Below are positions 1 to 7,887 of a stretch of DNA of 64,000 nt, in pieces. The stretch is from Streptomyces stelliscabiei. GTDB taxonomy: Bacteria; Actinomycetota; Actinomycetes; Streptomycetales; Streptomycetaceae. The stretch's first letter is position 1. Each line of letters opens with the position of its first letter. Under the pieces are notes generated by a model. It did no database searches, was not told the DNA's origin, and saw nothing but the letters and a program-made list of their open reading frames with translations. The stretch lies in NCBI RefSeq assembly GCF_014873495.1, contig NZ_JADBGF010000001.1:4216001-4280000 (forward strand). The letters are read 5' to 3'. The position numbers and the translations under genes are program-made.

Positions 1-441
1 GTGGCGAAGGGTGCCCCTCAGCTGCCCCTCGACCACCCTTTCCGTGCCGTCCGGCAGGGCCAGGGCCGCCGCGCAGTTGAAGTGGGCGCCGCGGTGTTCG
101 TCGGCGATGTCGCCGAGCTGGGCGAGGAGGAGGTCGAGGTTGGCCTTGTCGTCGCCGTGGCGGCCGGCCCAGCGGGCGGAGAAGATGCCCGGGGCGCCGT
201 TCAGCACGTCCACGCACAGACCCGAGTCGTCGGCGATGGCGGGGAAGCCCGTGGCCGTGGCCAGGGCGTGGGCCTTCAGCAGGGCGTTCTCGGCGAAGGT
301 GACGCCGGTTTCCTTGACGTCGGGGATGTCCGGGTAGGCGTCCGCGCCGACGAGCTCGTGCGCGAGGCCTGCGTCGGCGAGGATGGCCTTCAGCTCGGTG
401 AGCTTTCCGGCGTTGCGGGTGGCGAGGATCAGGCGGGTCAT
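1..441 (-). CDS. rdgB: RdgB/HAM1 non-canonical purine NTP pyrophosphatase (C-terminus off window)
   Basis: The minus-strand frame starts at the ATG ending at 441 and reads MTRLILATRNAGKLTELKAI, the hallmark N-terminus of the HAM1/RdgB family with its T/S-x-N-x-x-K substrate motif. The family hydrolyses dITP, XTP and ITP to monophosphates and so keeps deaminated purines out of DNA and RNA. 147 codons are present; family members are about 200 residues, so roughly the last quarter lies outside the window. Its neighbour rph is the usual partner of rdgB in actinobacteria. Upstream of the ATG only a weak GGTGG is seen. Confidence 0.9.
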   Translation of the reverse strand, partial: MTRLILATRNAGKLTELKAILADAGLAHELVGADAYPDIPDVKETGVTFAENALLKAHALATATGFPAIADDSGLCVDVLNGAPGIFSARWAGRHGDDKANLDLLLAQLGDIADEHRGAHFNCAAALALPDGTERVVEGQLRGTLRH

Positions 442-482
442 GCCCACCAGTATCGCGATCCCCGCCGCCCGGTTCGCATGGG

Positions 483-881
483 TTACGAGGTGCAGACCTT
501 CGTCAGTTCGCCCGCCGCGTCCGTGATGCCGCTGATGTCGGGCGTCGCGTCGCCGTTCTCGACGGCGGTGCGGGTGTCGGTGACGGCCTTCTGGAGGGAG
601 TCCACGGCCTTGTTGACGTCGGTGTTGTCCGTCTTGTCACCGATCTCGTCGAGGTTCTTGTCGATGGAGGCGAGGGACTCCTCCAGCTGCGTGGGGTCGT
701 CCGCCGCGTTCTGCACGGCCTGCTGGAGGTCGTCCACGCTCCGGGCGATGGCATCGGCGGTCTGGACGCAGTCCAGGGCCTTGTTCACGGCGTCGCAGCC
801 GGTGGTGAGCCCGGCCGTGAGGGCGACGGCAGCTACGGCTCCGGCGATGGTGGTCATGCGACGTCGTCGACTCGCGGCCAT
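483..881 (-). CDS. Small secreted protein, probable lipoprotein
   Basis: 132 residues. The N-terminus has a run of arginines, then a hydrophobic stretch (about residues 10-25) ending in LTTGC, so Cys29 is a plausible though imperfect lipobox cysteine. The mature part is acidic and rich in D, Q and A with heptad-like spacing (DDLQQAVQNAADDPTQLEES), so it is probably an alpha-helical extracytoplasmic bundle. It ends KVCTS. The ATG at 881 has an AGGAGG eight bases upstream. It lies between rdgB and rph in the same direction. I recognise no functional family; a role in the cell envelope is inference only. Confidence 0.75.
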   Translation of the reverse strand: MAASRRRRMTTIAGAVAAVALTAGLTTGCDAVNKALDCVQTADAIARSVDDLQQAVQNAADDPTQLEESLASIDKNLDEIGDKTDNTDVNKAVDSLQKAVTDTRTAVENGDATPDISGITDAAGELTKVCTS

Positions 882-1036
882 GGAACGGTCCTCCTACTGG
901 TTGCAGGCCTGACGGCCCCGGGTACGGCTGGCGCCGTGTGGCCGGGCGCACGGAGGTGTGCCGTGCGCCCGTATGGGCAAGGACGCGGGCGGGGCCGCCG
1001 TGGTTGCCGTCCGCGGCCGCGCTCTTGGGGTGCCCT

Positions 1037-1774
1037 TTACCTTTCGAGGACCGTATCAAGCGCCTTGCGCTGCAGGAGGGCCAGCTCCGTGCAGCCCGAA
1101 ACGGCCAGGTCCAGCAGCGAGTTGAGTTCCTCGCGGGCGAACGGCTCGGCCTCGGCGGTGCCCTGGACCTCGACGAAACGGCCGTCGCCGGTGCAGACGA
1201 CGTTCATGTCGGTGTCGGCCTTCACGTCCTCCTCGTAGCGGAGGTCGAGGAGGGGGACGCCTCCGACGATCCCGACGGAGACCGCCGAGACGGTGCCGGT
1301 CAGGGGCTGGCGGCCGGCCTTGACCAGCTTCCGGCCCTGGGCCCAGGTGATGGCGTCGGCCAGCGCGACGTACGCGCCGGTGATGGCCGCCGTACGCGTG
1401 CCGCCGTCGGCCTGGAGAACGTCGCAGTCCAGGACGATCGTGTTCTCACCGAGCGCCTTGTAGTCGATGACGGCGCGCAGGGAGCGGCCGATGAGGCGGG
1501 AGATCTCGTGGGTGCGGCCGCCGATCCGGCCGCGTACGGACTCGCGGTCGCCGCGGGTGTTGGTGGCGCGGGGAAGCATGGAGTACTCGGCGGTGACCCA
1601 GCCCTCGCCGCTGCCCTTGCGCCAGCGGGGGACGCCTTCGGTGACGGAGGCGGTGCAGAAGACCTTCGTGTCGCCGAAGGAGACGAGGACGGAGCCCTCG
1701 GCGTGCTTGCTCCACCCGCGTTCGATGGTGACCGGGCGGAGCTGTTCGGGGGTGCGGCCGTCGATTCGAGACAT
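1037..1774 (-). CDS. rph: Ribonuclease PH
   Basis: 245 residues, the normal length for RNase PH. The sequence opens MSRIDGRTPEQLRPVTIERG and contains the phosphorolytic core with the RGRIGGRTHEISRLIGRSLR basic stretch and the LDCDVLQADGGTRTAAITGA segment, both diagnostic. The enzyme uses phosphate to trim the 3' ends of tRNA precursors. The ATG at 1774 has no good Shine-Dalgarno; a TAGGCT about nine bases before it suggests a short or absent leader. Pairing with rdgB downstream is the conserved actinobacterial order. Confidence 0.95.
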   Translation of the reverse strand: MSRIDGRTPEQLRPVTIERGWSKHAEGSVLVSFGDTKVFCTASVTEGVPRWRKGSGEGWVTAEYSMLPRATNTRGDRESVRGRIGGRTHEISRLIGRSLRAVIDYKALGENTIVLDCDVLQADGGTRTAAITGAYVALADAITWAQGRKLVKAGRQPLTGTVSAVSVGIVGGVPLLDLRYEEDVKADTDMNVVCTGDGRFVEVQGTAEAEPFAREELNSLLDLAVSGCTELALLQRKALDTVLER

Positions 1775-1855
1775 GGCGCTGAGCCTATCGGCACATACGG
1801 AGGGGGCCCCTCCCCCGGCGGTCCGGGGAAAAGGGCCCGTGTGGGCGCGTGTGGC

Positions 1856-2089
1856 TCACATCATGTCTTCGATCTCCGCGGCGATGGGGTCGGCGTCCGT
1901 ACCGATGACGACCTGGATCGCGGTGCCCATCTTGACGACGCCGTGGGCGCCGGCGGCCTTGAGGGCGGCGTCGTCGACGAGGGCGGGGTCTCGGACCTCG
2001 GTGCGCAGGCGCGTGATGCAGCCCTCGACCTCTTCGATGTTGTCGAGGCCGCCGAGCCCGGCGACGATCTTCTCAGCCTTACTGGCCAT
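1856..2089 (-). CDS. nagF: PTS N-acetylglucosamine EIIB component
   Basis: 77 residues. It is a stand-alone glucose-family EIIB domain: MASKAEKIVAGLGGLDNIEE, then VEGCITRLR with the phosphorylated Cys24. It receives phosphate from the cytoplasmic PTS chain and passes it to sugar carried by the EIIC membrane partner, encoded 1.8 kb away (3877-5127) on the other strand. An in-frame GTG lies six bases upstream, but the GGGAG ribosome site is spaced correctly only for the ATG at 2089. A DasR-type dre box sits 75 bp upstream. The split IIB/IIC layout matches nagF and nagE of S. coelicolor. Confidence 0.9.
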   Translation of the reverse strand: MASKAEKIVAGLGGLDNIEEVEGCITRLRTEVRDPALVDDAALKAAGAHGVVKMGTAIQVVIGTDADPIAAEIEDMM

Positions 2090-2163
2090 GGCCACTCTCC
2101 CTGTCTTGCCCAGCGGAACCTGGTGCGCAACCGTACGCGGGACAGTCTGCGGGACTGTCCCGG

Positions 2164-2179
2164 ACTGGTCTACACCACT
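2164..2179. promoter_or_regulatory. dre operator for DasR upstream of nagF
   Basis: ACTGGTCTACACCACT is nearly identical to the DasR-responsive element consensus A(C/G)TGGTCTAGACCA(C/G)T. It is centred about 82 bp upstream of the nagF start. DasR is the GntR-family regulator of GlcNAc uptake in Streptomyces, relieved by glucosamine-6-phosphate. Assignment to DasR rests on consensus match and gene context. Confidence 0.85.
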
Positions 2180-2209
2180 GAGGGAATGGTCGCCAAACGC
2201 GACCGGGGC

Positions 2210-2496
2210 TCAGCCCGATGTCGTGTCGGCGGTTTCGGAGCCCTGGCCGGGGGTCGTGGAGCCGGGACCGGGGCCGGGACCGATGCTCGCCGGGGTCACC
2301 GGGCCCGTGTCGAGGCTGCGGAGTGCGGGCAGGGCCCGGATCGCCGGGGCGACCAGGCACCAGGCGGCGAGGAGGCGGCCGGTCTGCCGCAGGCCGATCA
2401 GGTCCACGGCGAGCCCGGCGGCGAGGGTGCCGAGCGGAACGGCGGACATGGACACGGCGTCCTGGAGACCGAGGCCGCCCTCCGCCCATCGCAGGC
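2210..2496 (-). pseudogene. Remnant of an MFS transporter C-terminus
   Basis: The minus-strand frame reads ...LRWAEGGLGLQDAVSMSA, then VPLGTLAAGLAVDLIGLRQT, and LPALRSLDTGP before a Gly/Pro tail and stop at 2210. This looks like the final two membrane segments and tail of a major facilitator exporter. No start or upstream transporter body is present: beyond 2500 the frame dissolves into GC-rich sequence. I read it as a truncated, decayed gene, with the nagF dre box lying just beyond it. The alternative is a small hydrophobic protein starting at the internal ATG near 2455. Confidence 0.45.
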
Positions 2497-2646
2497 CGCC
2501 CCGCCCCGCCCCGCAAAGGGACTCCCCCGCAGGTCCCGGACCGCCGCGCCGCTCACCTCACCGGTGTGCACTCGCACAGCGGTCTGGCTGAAATCGGTCC
2601 CGTACGGCGATTCCCGCTTGCGATGACCGACCTCCGGCGCGGTACT

Positions 2647-2680
2647 CGTAGAGGACCACGCGGTGCCCGTAGAGGACCAC
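2647..2680. promoter_or_regulatory. Two 13-bp direct repeats before the DUF2087 regulator
   Basis: CGTAGAGGACCAC occurs at 2647-2659 and again at 2668-2680, start to start 21 bp, i.e. two helical turns. They end 52 bp before the ATG of the putative regulator at 2733. This is a candidate autoregulatory operator. Confidence 0.45.
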
Positions 2681-2732
2681 CGTGCACAGCGCCCCCGTAC
2701 AACGCCGCACCCCGCACCGGAAGTTGATCACC

Positions 2733-3287
2733 ATGACCACGGCTCCCACCGAGGACCAGCCCCGCACCGAGGACCTGCCGCCGTCCTGCCGCGATCTGAT
2801 CGGCGTCCTCGCCCAGACCGACCGGCGCGACGCCTTCGCGGCTCTCGCGCTCGGCGCGACCTCCGTGACCGAGGTGGCTCAGCGGGCCGGCCTGCGCCCG
2901 GCGGCCGCCGCCGTCGCCCTGCAGAAGCTCGTCGACGGGCGGATCGCCGCGTACGACGCCGACGCGCACGCCTACCGGCTGATCGAGGACACGTTCCGGC
3001 TGGCCGTCCAGGCGGAGGTGCGGATCTCCGGGCGGGGCGGCGGTGACGGCGCGGGGGCCTACTTCCGCAAGGGGCGGCTGACGTCGATCCCCGGCAAGGC
3101 CGAGGTCCGCACCCGGGTCCTCGGCGTCGTGGCCGACTCCTTCGAGGCCGGGGTCCCGTACTCCGAGGCCAAGGTCAACGCGATCTGCGGGCAGTGGTTC
3201 GACGACTGGGTCACCCTGCGCAGGGCGCTCGTGGACGAGGAACTGCTGCGGCGCGACGAGTCGGGCACCCGGTACGCACGCGGATGA
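2733..3287 (+). CDS. HTH regulator with DUF2087 domain
   Basis: 184 residues from the ATG at 2733 (GGAAG ten bases upstream); an upstream in-frame ATG at 2682 would add 17 low-quality residues. The N-terminal part (about residues 15-80, LIGVLAQTDRRDAFAALALG with TSVTEVAQRAGLRPAAAAVA) looks like an ArsR-type winged helix. The C-terminal 75 residues (YFRKGRLTSIPGKAEVRTRV ... YSEAKVNAICGQWFDDWVTL RRALVD) match DUF2087, which often rides on small DNA-binding proteins. No metal-binding cysteines are seen. Target unknown. It sits in an island inserted between the two nag genes, and paired direct repeats lie just upstream. Confidence 0.75.
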   Translation: MTTAPTEDQPRTEDLPPSCRDLIGVLAQTDRRDAFAALALGATSVTEVAQRAGLRPAAAAVALQKLVDGRIAAYDADAHAYRLIEDTFRLAVQAEVRISGRGGGDGAGAYFRKGRLTSIPGKAEVRTRVLGVVADSFEAGVPYSEAKVNAICGQWFDDWVTLRRALVDEELLRRDESGTRYARG

Positions 3288-3790
3288 CCGCATGACCCGG
3301 GTCGCGGCCGTGACGTCACCGCCGCCCCGGCGGGCCGGTCGGCCGAGGCCGTCGCCCACGGCCGCCACACCGGTGCCGCCGTCAGCGCGTTCTGCCGCCG
3401 CCGGGGTTGCGCGGCCCGGCCCGGACAGGTGGCCGCCGGCGGACGTTCGGCGGTGCTGAACGCGGGCCCGCGCGCGGGCCCGGCCCGCACGCTCCGCCCG
3501 GAACCCTCCCCACCCGGCGACGGCCTTCCTTCAGGACGTCGGACGTCGTTTCGCCCGCCGGGGTCCGCCGGACCCACCTGGACGTCGCCGCGCCCGCGTA
3601 CGACGACGAGGGCCCGTACGCCGAAGTCCCCTACGACGGCACCGGGTTCGTGGTGCGCACGCCGGCCGAGACGCCGCACACGCCGACCGAGACGCCGCGC
3701 GCGCTGCGCGGCGGCGCACCGGACGCGGGCCCGGACCTGCGCGAGCCGTCCGGGAGCGGCGCGGAATCCCGTTCGGAATCCTGGTAAGAA
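3288..3790. other. Gene-poor stretch with possible decayed coding sequence
   Basis: No intact gene with a plausible start, ribosome site and family match was found. The plus frame around 3530-3787 reads with ordinary amino-acid composition (for example VRRTHLDVAAPAYDDEGPYA) but lacks a credible beginning. With the MFS remnant at 2210-2496 it suggests loss of genes between nagF and nagE2. S. coelicolor carries a second EIIC gene (nagE1) in this neighbourhood; none is seen here. Confidence 0.35.
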
Positions 3791-3825
3791 TCGAGGGTTC
3801 CTGATCCCGTCCCCCATCTGCTACA

Positions 3826-3858
3826 ACAGGTCTACACCACTGAGTGGTGTAGACCACC
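3826..3858. promoter_or_regulatory. Back-to-back pair of dre operators upstream of nagE2
   Basis: Two dre sites (3826-3841 ACAGGTCTACACCACT and 3843-3858 AGTGGTGTAGACCACC) face each other across a single G. Together they make a perfect palindrome with 13-nt arms (3829-3841 and 3843-3855). The palindrome ends 21 bp before the nagE2 start, so it overlaps the 5' leader or transcription start. It is a strong DasR repression site and could also fold as a hairpin in RNA. Confidence 0.85.
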
Positions 3859-3876
3859 ACCCGATGGAGGAAGTCC

Positions 3877-5127
3877 ATGAGCACTGCCACCGCGCCAACG
3901 GCGGCTCCCCCGAAGAAGTGGGGATCAGGCCTGATGCAGGGCCTGCAGAAGGTCGGACGCAGCCTGCAGCTGCCCATCGCCGTGCTGCCGGCGGCGGGCA
4001 TCCTGCTCCGTCTCGGCCAGGCCGATGTCCAGGAGAAGCTGAACCTGCCCGACAAGGTCACGGCGGTCTTCGCCACGGCCGGTGGCGCGATCTTCGACAA
4101 CCTGCCGATGCTGTTCTGCATCGGTGTCGCGATCGGCTTCGCCAAGAAGTCGGACGGATCGACCGCGCTGGCCGCCCTGGTCGGCTTCCTGGTCTACAGC
4201 AACGTCCTGAAGGCCTTCCCCGTCACCGAGGCCAAGGTGCAGGCCGGCGCCGACATCGCCGCGACCTACAACAACCCGGGTGTCCTCGGCGGCATCATCA
4301 TGGGTCTGCTGTCCGCCGTGCTGTGGCAGCGCTACCACCGCAAGCAGCTGGTGGACTGGCTCGGCTTCTTCAACGGCCGCCGACTCGTCCCGATCATCAT
4401 GGCCTTCGCCGGTACCGCGATGGGCGTCTTCTTCGGTCTGGTCTGGGAGCCCATCGGTGGGGTCATCTCCGACGCCGGCGAGTGGATCACCGGGCTGGGC
4501 GCGGCTGGTGCCGGTCTGTTCGGCCTGATCAACCGCGCGCTGATCCCGATCGGCATGCACCAGTTCGTCAACACCGTCTCCTGGTTCCAGATCGGCGACT
4601 TCACCAACGCCGCCGGCACCGTCGTGCACGGTGACCTGAACCGCTTCTTCGCCGGTGACCCGACGGCCGGTCAGTTCATGTCGGGCTTCTTCCCGATCAT
4701 GATGTTCGGTCTGCCGGCCGCCGCGATCGCCATCGCGCACTCCGCCCGCCCCGAGCGCCGCAAGGCCGTGATGGGCATGATGATCTCGCTCGCGCTGACC
4801 TCCTTCGTGACCGGTGTGACCGAGCCCATCGAGTTCTCGTTCATGTTCATCGCCCCGCTGCTGTACGTGATCCACGCGGTGCTCACGGCCATCTCCATGG
4901 CGGTCACCTGGGCACTCGGCGTCCACGCCGGCTTCACGTTCTCCGCGGGCGTCATCGACTACGCGCTGAACTGGAACCTGGCCACCAAGCCATGGATGAT
5001 CATCCCGATCGGTCTGGTGTTCGGCGCCATCTACTACTTCGTCTTCCGCTTCGCCATCGTCAGGTTCAACCTGCCGACGCCGGGCCGTGAGCCCGAGGAG
5101 GAGGTGGAGGACCTCACGAAGGCGTGA
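3877..5127 (+). CDS. nagE2: PTS N-acetylglucosamine EIIC permease
   Basis: 416 residues, all-membrane glucose-family EIIC. The conserved loop GVTEPIEFSFMF, which contributes to the sugar site, lies near residue 313. The N-terminal QLPIAVLPAAGILLRLGQ is typical of the GlcNAc subgroup. It imports and phosphorylates GlcNAc with the separate EIIB (nagF). ATG at 3877 has GGAGG six bases before it. A double dre site precedes it and a strong terminator follows. The neighbouring EIIB and dre sites make GlcNAc the likely substrate; symbol by synteny with S. coelicolor. Confidence 0.9.
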   Translation: MSTATAPTAAPPKKWGSGLMQGLQKVGRSLQLPIAVLPAAGILLRLGQADVQEKLNLPDKVTAVFATAGGAIFDNLPMLFCIGVAIGFAKKSDGSTALAALVGFLVYSNVLKAFPVTEAKVQAGADIAATYNNPGVLGGIIMGLLSAVLWQRYHRKQLVDWLGFFNGRRLVPIIMAFAGTAMGVFFGLVWEPIGGVISDAGEWITGLGAAGAGLFGLINRALIPIGMHQFVNTVSWFQIGDFTNAAGTVVHGDLNRFFAGDPTAGQFMSGFFPIMMFGLPAAAIAIAHSARPERRKAVMGMMISLALTSFVTGVTEPIEFSFMFIAPLLYVIHAVLTAISMAVTWALGVHAGFTFSAGVIDYALNWNLATKPWMIIPIGLVFGAIYYFVFRFAIVRFNLPTPGREPEEEVEDLTKA

Positions 5128-5138
5128 GCCGCGGCAGC

Positions 5139-5191
5139 CGAACGGCGGCGGGCCCCCGGAGCGTGTCGCTCCGGGGGCCCGCCGCCGTTCG
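5139..5191. terminator. Bidirectional terminator between nagE2 and the MBL-fold gene
   Basis: Perfect inverted repeat of 25 bp (5139-5163 and 5167-5191) with a TGT loop. It lies between two convergent genes whose stops are 12 bp upstream and 11 bp downstream of the stem. Confidence 0.85.
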
Positions 5192-5201
5192 CGTACCGGG
5201 C

Positions 5202-5954
5202 TCAGATCTCGTACGTCACCCTGGGCACCGCCAGCTCCACCGGGCCGTCGTACACCGCGCGGGCGTCGACGAGGTTGACCTGCGGGTCGGTCCACGGCGG
5301 GACGTGGGTGAGGACGAGACGGCGGGCACCCGCCCGGGCGGCCGTCTCACCTGCCTCGCGTCCGTTGAGGTGGAGGTCCGGGATGTCCTCCTTGCCGTGC
5401 GTGAAGGCGGCCTCGCACAGGAACAGGTCGGCGTCGCGCGCCAGTTCGTCCAGGGTGGCCGTGACACCGGTGTCCCCGGAGTACGTCAGGACCCGGCCGC
5501 CGTGCTCGATGCGGATGCCGTACGCCTCGACGGGGTGGGCGACCCGCTCCGTGTGGACGGTGAAGGGGCCGATCTCGAACGTGCTCGGCTTGACCGTGTG
5601 GAAGTCGAAGACCTCGCTCATGGAGGAGGCGGACGGGGTGTCGGCGTAGGCCGTGGTCAGGCGCTGTTCGGTGCCCTCCGGTCCATAGACCGGGAGGGGG
5701 TCGCAGCGGCCGCCGTCATGGCGGTAGTAGCGTGCGACGAAGTACGCGCACATGTCGATGCAGTGGTCGGCGTGCAGATGGCTGAGGAAGATCGCGTCGA
5801 GGTCGTAGAGACCGCAGTGGCGCTGCAGCTCGCCGAGGGCACCGTTGCCCATGTCGAGGAGCAGCCGGAAGCCGTCGGCCTCTACGAGGTAGCTCGAACA
5901 GGCCGATTCCGCGGAAGGGAACGACCCCGAGCAGCCGACGACGGTGAGCTTCAT
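5202..5954 (-). CDS. MBL-fold metal-dependent hydrolase
   Basis: 250 residues from the ATG at 5954 (GGAGG eleven bases upstream); the frame stays open further upstream without a better start. The N-terminus MKLTVVGCSGSFPSAESACS and SHLHADH (HxHxDH at residues 59-64) are metallo-beta-lactamase-fold signatures, followed by YSGDTG and a C-terminal LVLTHVPPW histidine. The fold resembles the ribonuclease Z/phosphodiesterase branch (cyclic nucleotide or RNA phosphodiester hydrolysis), but the exact substrate cannot be told. Cytoplasmic, no signal peptide. Confidence 0.85.
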   Translation of the reverse strand: MKLTVVGCSGSFPSAESACSSYLVEADGFRLLLDMGNGALGELQRHCGLYDLDAIFLSHLHADHCIDMCAYFVARYYRHDGGRCDPLPVYGPEGTEQRLTTAYADTPSASSMSEVFDFHTVKPSTFEIGPFTVHTERVAHPVEAYGIRIEHGGRVLTYSGDTGVTATLDELARDADLFLCEAAFTHGKEDIPDLHLNGREAGETAARAGARRLVLTHVPPWTDPQVNLVDARAVYDGPVELAVPRVTYEI

Positions 5955-6280
5955 GAGAGCTGGAACCTCCGCGCTGGCGTGAAGTCGTGACAGTCGTGTC
6001 AGTCGTGACGTGCAGACGGGTTGCGGATTGCAGTTAGCGGGGTTGCGAAGTTCGGGCGTGGGTGCAACGAGAGTGGTGCGGTCCGTTGAGCGTAAGGCGC
6101 GAAAGGGTGGGTCGCTCCTCCGCCAGGGGCCGTTGTGGGCGAACTCACCTGTGCTGTCACCGGTTCGGCTGGTCATAGGGCCATTGGGGCGCGCGTGGGC
6201 CGGGGTGAGGTGGTGCTCAGGAGCGCGCGAGCGCGTGAGGGGGCGGACGTTGCGTGGTGTGCGCCGGTACGGTCGTGGCT
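5955..6280. other. Intergenic region between divergent genes
   Basis: 326 bp separating the MBL-fold gene from the PemK-like gene. It must hold both promoters. I saw a short direct TCGTGACAGTCGTG/TCAGTCGTGACG repetition near 5987-6010 but no convincing operator, RNA or small gene. Confidence 0.4.
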
Positions 6281-6763
6281 ATGGACACGTCATGGTGGCC
6301 GGCGCTCGCGGCCGTGGTGTTGCTGGCCCTGCTCGCCGCGGTCGTCGACGGGTGGGGGCGTTCGCGACGGCCGCCCCGGCGGAACGGGCGAACGGGACGG
6401 ACGGGGCGGACTCGGCCCCCCGGGCGCCCCGAGCGGCAGCGCGGGCCGGTGCCGGGACCCAGGCCCGCCGAGATCTGGTGGGCGAGCGTGCCCTTCGAGG
6501 ACGGGCCCGGGGAGAAGGACCGGCCCTGTCTCGTACTGGCGGTACGCGGGAACCGTGCCCGGGTCGCCAAGATCACCAGTCGCCACCGTGACGAACGGCC
6601 CGGCGTGATCCCGCTGCCCCCGGGCGCGGTCGGTGACGCACGCGGCCGTGCCAGCTTCCTGGAGACGGACGAGCTGCGGGAGGTGCGGCTGCGTGACTTC
6701 CGCCGCAAGGCGGGCGAGGCGGACCCGGCCCTGTGGGCCCGGGTCCGCCACCTGTCGAAGTGA
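6281..6763 (+). CDS. Membrane-anchored PemK/MazF-like protein
   Basis: 160 residues. Residues 5-23 (WWPALAAVVLLALLAAVVDG) form one membrane segment, followed by a very basic Arg/Pro linker to about residue 60. The PemK-family core follows: AEIWWASVPFEDGPGEKDRP, CLVLAV and RVAKITSRH. PemK/MazF proteins are usually soluble RNA-cleaving toxins with a small antitoxin gene directly upstream; here there is no antitoxin and a membrane anchor. It may be a domesticated, non-toxic relative; function unproven. ATG chosen because it begins the anchor; a GTG-initiated nine-residue extension is possible. Confidence 0.7.
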   Translation: MDTSWWPALAAVVLLALLAAVVDGWGRSRRPPRRNGRTGRTGRTRPPGRPERQRGPVPGPRPAEIWWASVPFEDGPGEKDRPCLVLAVRGNRARVAKITSRHRDERPGVIPLPPGAVGDARGRASFLETDELREVRLRDFRRKAGEADPALWARVRHLSK

Positions 6764-6803
6764 CGGGGACGGGCAGCAGTCCGACTACGGCGAACCAGCC
6801 CCT

Positions 6804-6849
6804 GCGCCCCTGAGAAGCAGTGGGCGCAGCCCCTGCTTCTCAGGGGCGC
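6804..6849. terminator. Terminator with interspersed-repeat tail
   Basis: Perfect 17-bp arms (6804-6820 and 6833-6849, GCGCCCCTGAGAAGCAG) around a 12-nt loop, between the convergent PemK-like and cysM genes. The right arm runs into GGGGCGCGGGGAACTTCGCG and a CACCCGCACCC tail, the element that recurs at other gene ends in this window. Confidence 0.75.
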
Positions 6850-6930
6850 GGGGAACTTCGCGACCAGCCCCCACTCACCCGCACCCGGCAACGCTCCCGG
6901 ACCCGCACCCGACCCCGCACCGCCGCGCGC

Positions 6931-7881
6931 TCACGCCCAGAGCTGCCCCTGCAACGTCTCGATCGCCTCTTCCGTCGTCGCCGCCGTGTAGACGCCCGTC
7001 GACAGGTACTTCCACCCGCCGTCGGCGACGACGAACACGATGTCGGCCGGCTCCCCGGACTTCACCGCCTTGTTCCCCACCCCGATCGCCGCGTGCAGCG
7101 CGGCCCCCGTGGAGACGCCCGCGAAGATGCCCTCCTGCTGCAGCAGCTCACGCGTGCGGGTCACCGCGTCGGCCGAACCGACCGAGAACCGGGTCGTCAG
7201 CACGGACGCGTCGTACAGCTCCGGCACGAACCCCTCGTCGAGGTTGCGCAGGCCGTACACGAGGTCGTCGTAGCGCGGCTCGGCGGCGACGATCTTGACG
7301 TCCGGCTTCTGTTCGCGCAGGAAGCGGCCCACGCCCATCAGCGTCCCGGTGGTGCCGAGACCGGCGACGAAGTGCGTGATCGAGGGCAGGTCCGCGAGGA
7401 TCTCCGGACCCGTCGTCGCGTAGTGGGCGCCCGCGTTGTCCGGGTTGCCGTACTGGTAGAGCATCACCCAGTCGGGGTGCTCGGCGGACAGCTCCTTGGC
7501 GACGCGTACGGCCGTGTTGGAGCCTCCCGCCGCCGGGGACGGGATGATCTCGGCCCCCCACATGGCGAGCAGCTCACGCCGCTCCTGGGAGGTGTTCTCG
7601 GGCATGACGCAGACCATGCGGTAGCCCTTGAGCTTCGCCGCCATGGCCAGGGAGATGCCCGTGTTGCCCGAGGTGGGCTCCAGGATCGTACAGCCGGGAG
7701 TGAGACGGCCGTCCTTCTCCGCCTGTTCGATCATGTGCAGGGCGGGCCGGTCCTTGACCGAACCCGTCGGATTGCGGTCCTCCAGCTTCGCCCAGATACG
7801 GACGTCGGCGGACGGCGACAGCCGCGGCAGGCACACCAGAGGGGTGTTGCCCACCGCGGCCAGCGGGGAGTCGTAGCGCAT
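6931..7881 (-). CDS. cysM: CysO-dependent cysteine synthase
   Basis: 316 residues, fold-type II PLP enzyme. TGSVKDRPA carries the PLP lysine (Lys43), TSGNTGIS binds substrate carboxylate, and AGLGTTGTLMGVGR cradles the PLP phosphate. The gene lies 6 bp downstream of a MoaD/ThiS-like sulfur carrier and near a JAMM peptidase. This trio is that of the mycobacterial CysO-CysM-Mec route, in which O-phosphoserine and CysO thiocarboxylate give a CysO-cysteine adduct. The C-terminal tail is a little longer than CysK types. Assignment to the CysO pathway rather than sulfide-dependent CysK rests on this neighbourhood. Confidence 0.9.
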   Translation of the reverse strand: MRYDSPLAAVGNTPLVCLPRLSPSADVRIWAKLEDRNPTGSVKDRPALHMIEQAEKDGRLTPGCTILEPTSGNTGISLAMAAKLKGYRMVCVMPENTSQERRELLAMWGAEIIPSPAAGGSNTAVRVAKELSAEHPDWVMLYQYGNPDNAGAHYATTGPEILADLPSITHFVAGLGTTGTLMGVGRFLREQKPDVKIVAAEPRYDDLVYGLRNLDEGFVPELYDASVLTTRFSVGSADAVTRTRELLQQEGIFAGVSTGAALHAAIGVGNKAVKSGEPADIVFVVADGGWKYLSTGVYTAATTEEAIETLQGQLWA

Positions 7882-7887
7882 GGGTGA

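Noticed and set aside
2455..2495. Upstream reading of a complete MFS gene from the remnant
   Set aside because: Upstream sequence has no transporter helices and no start; only the C-terminal part survives.
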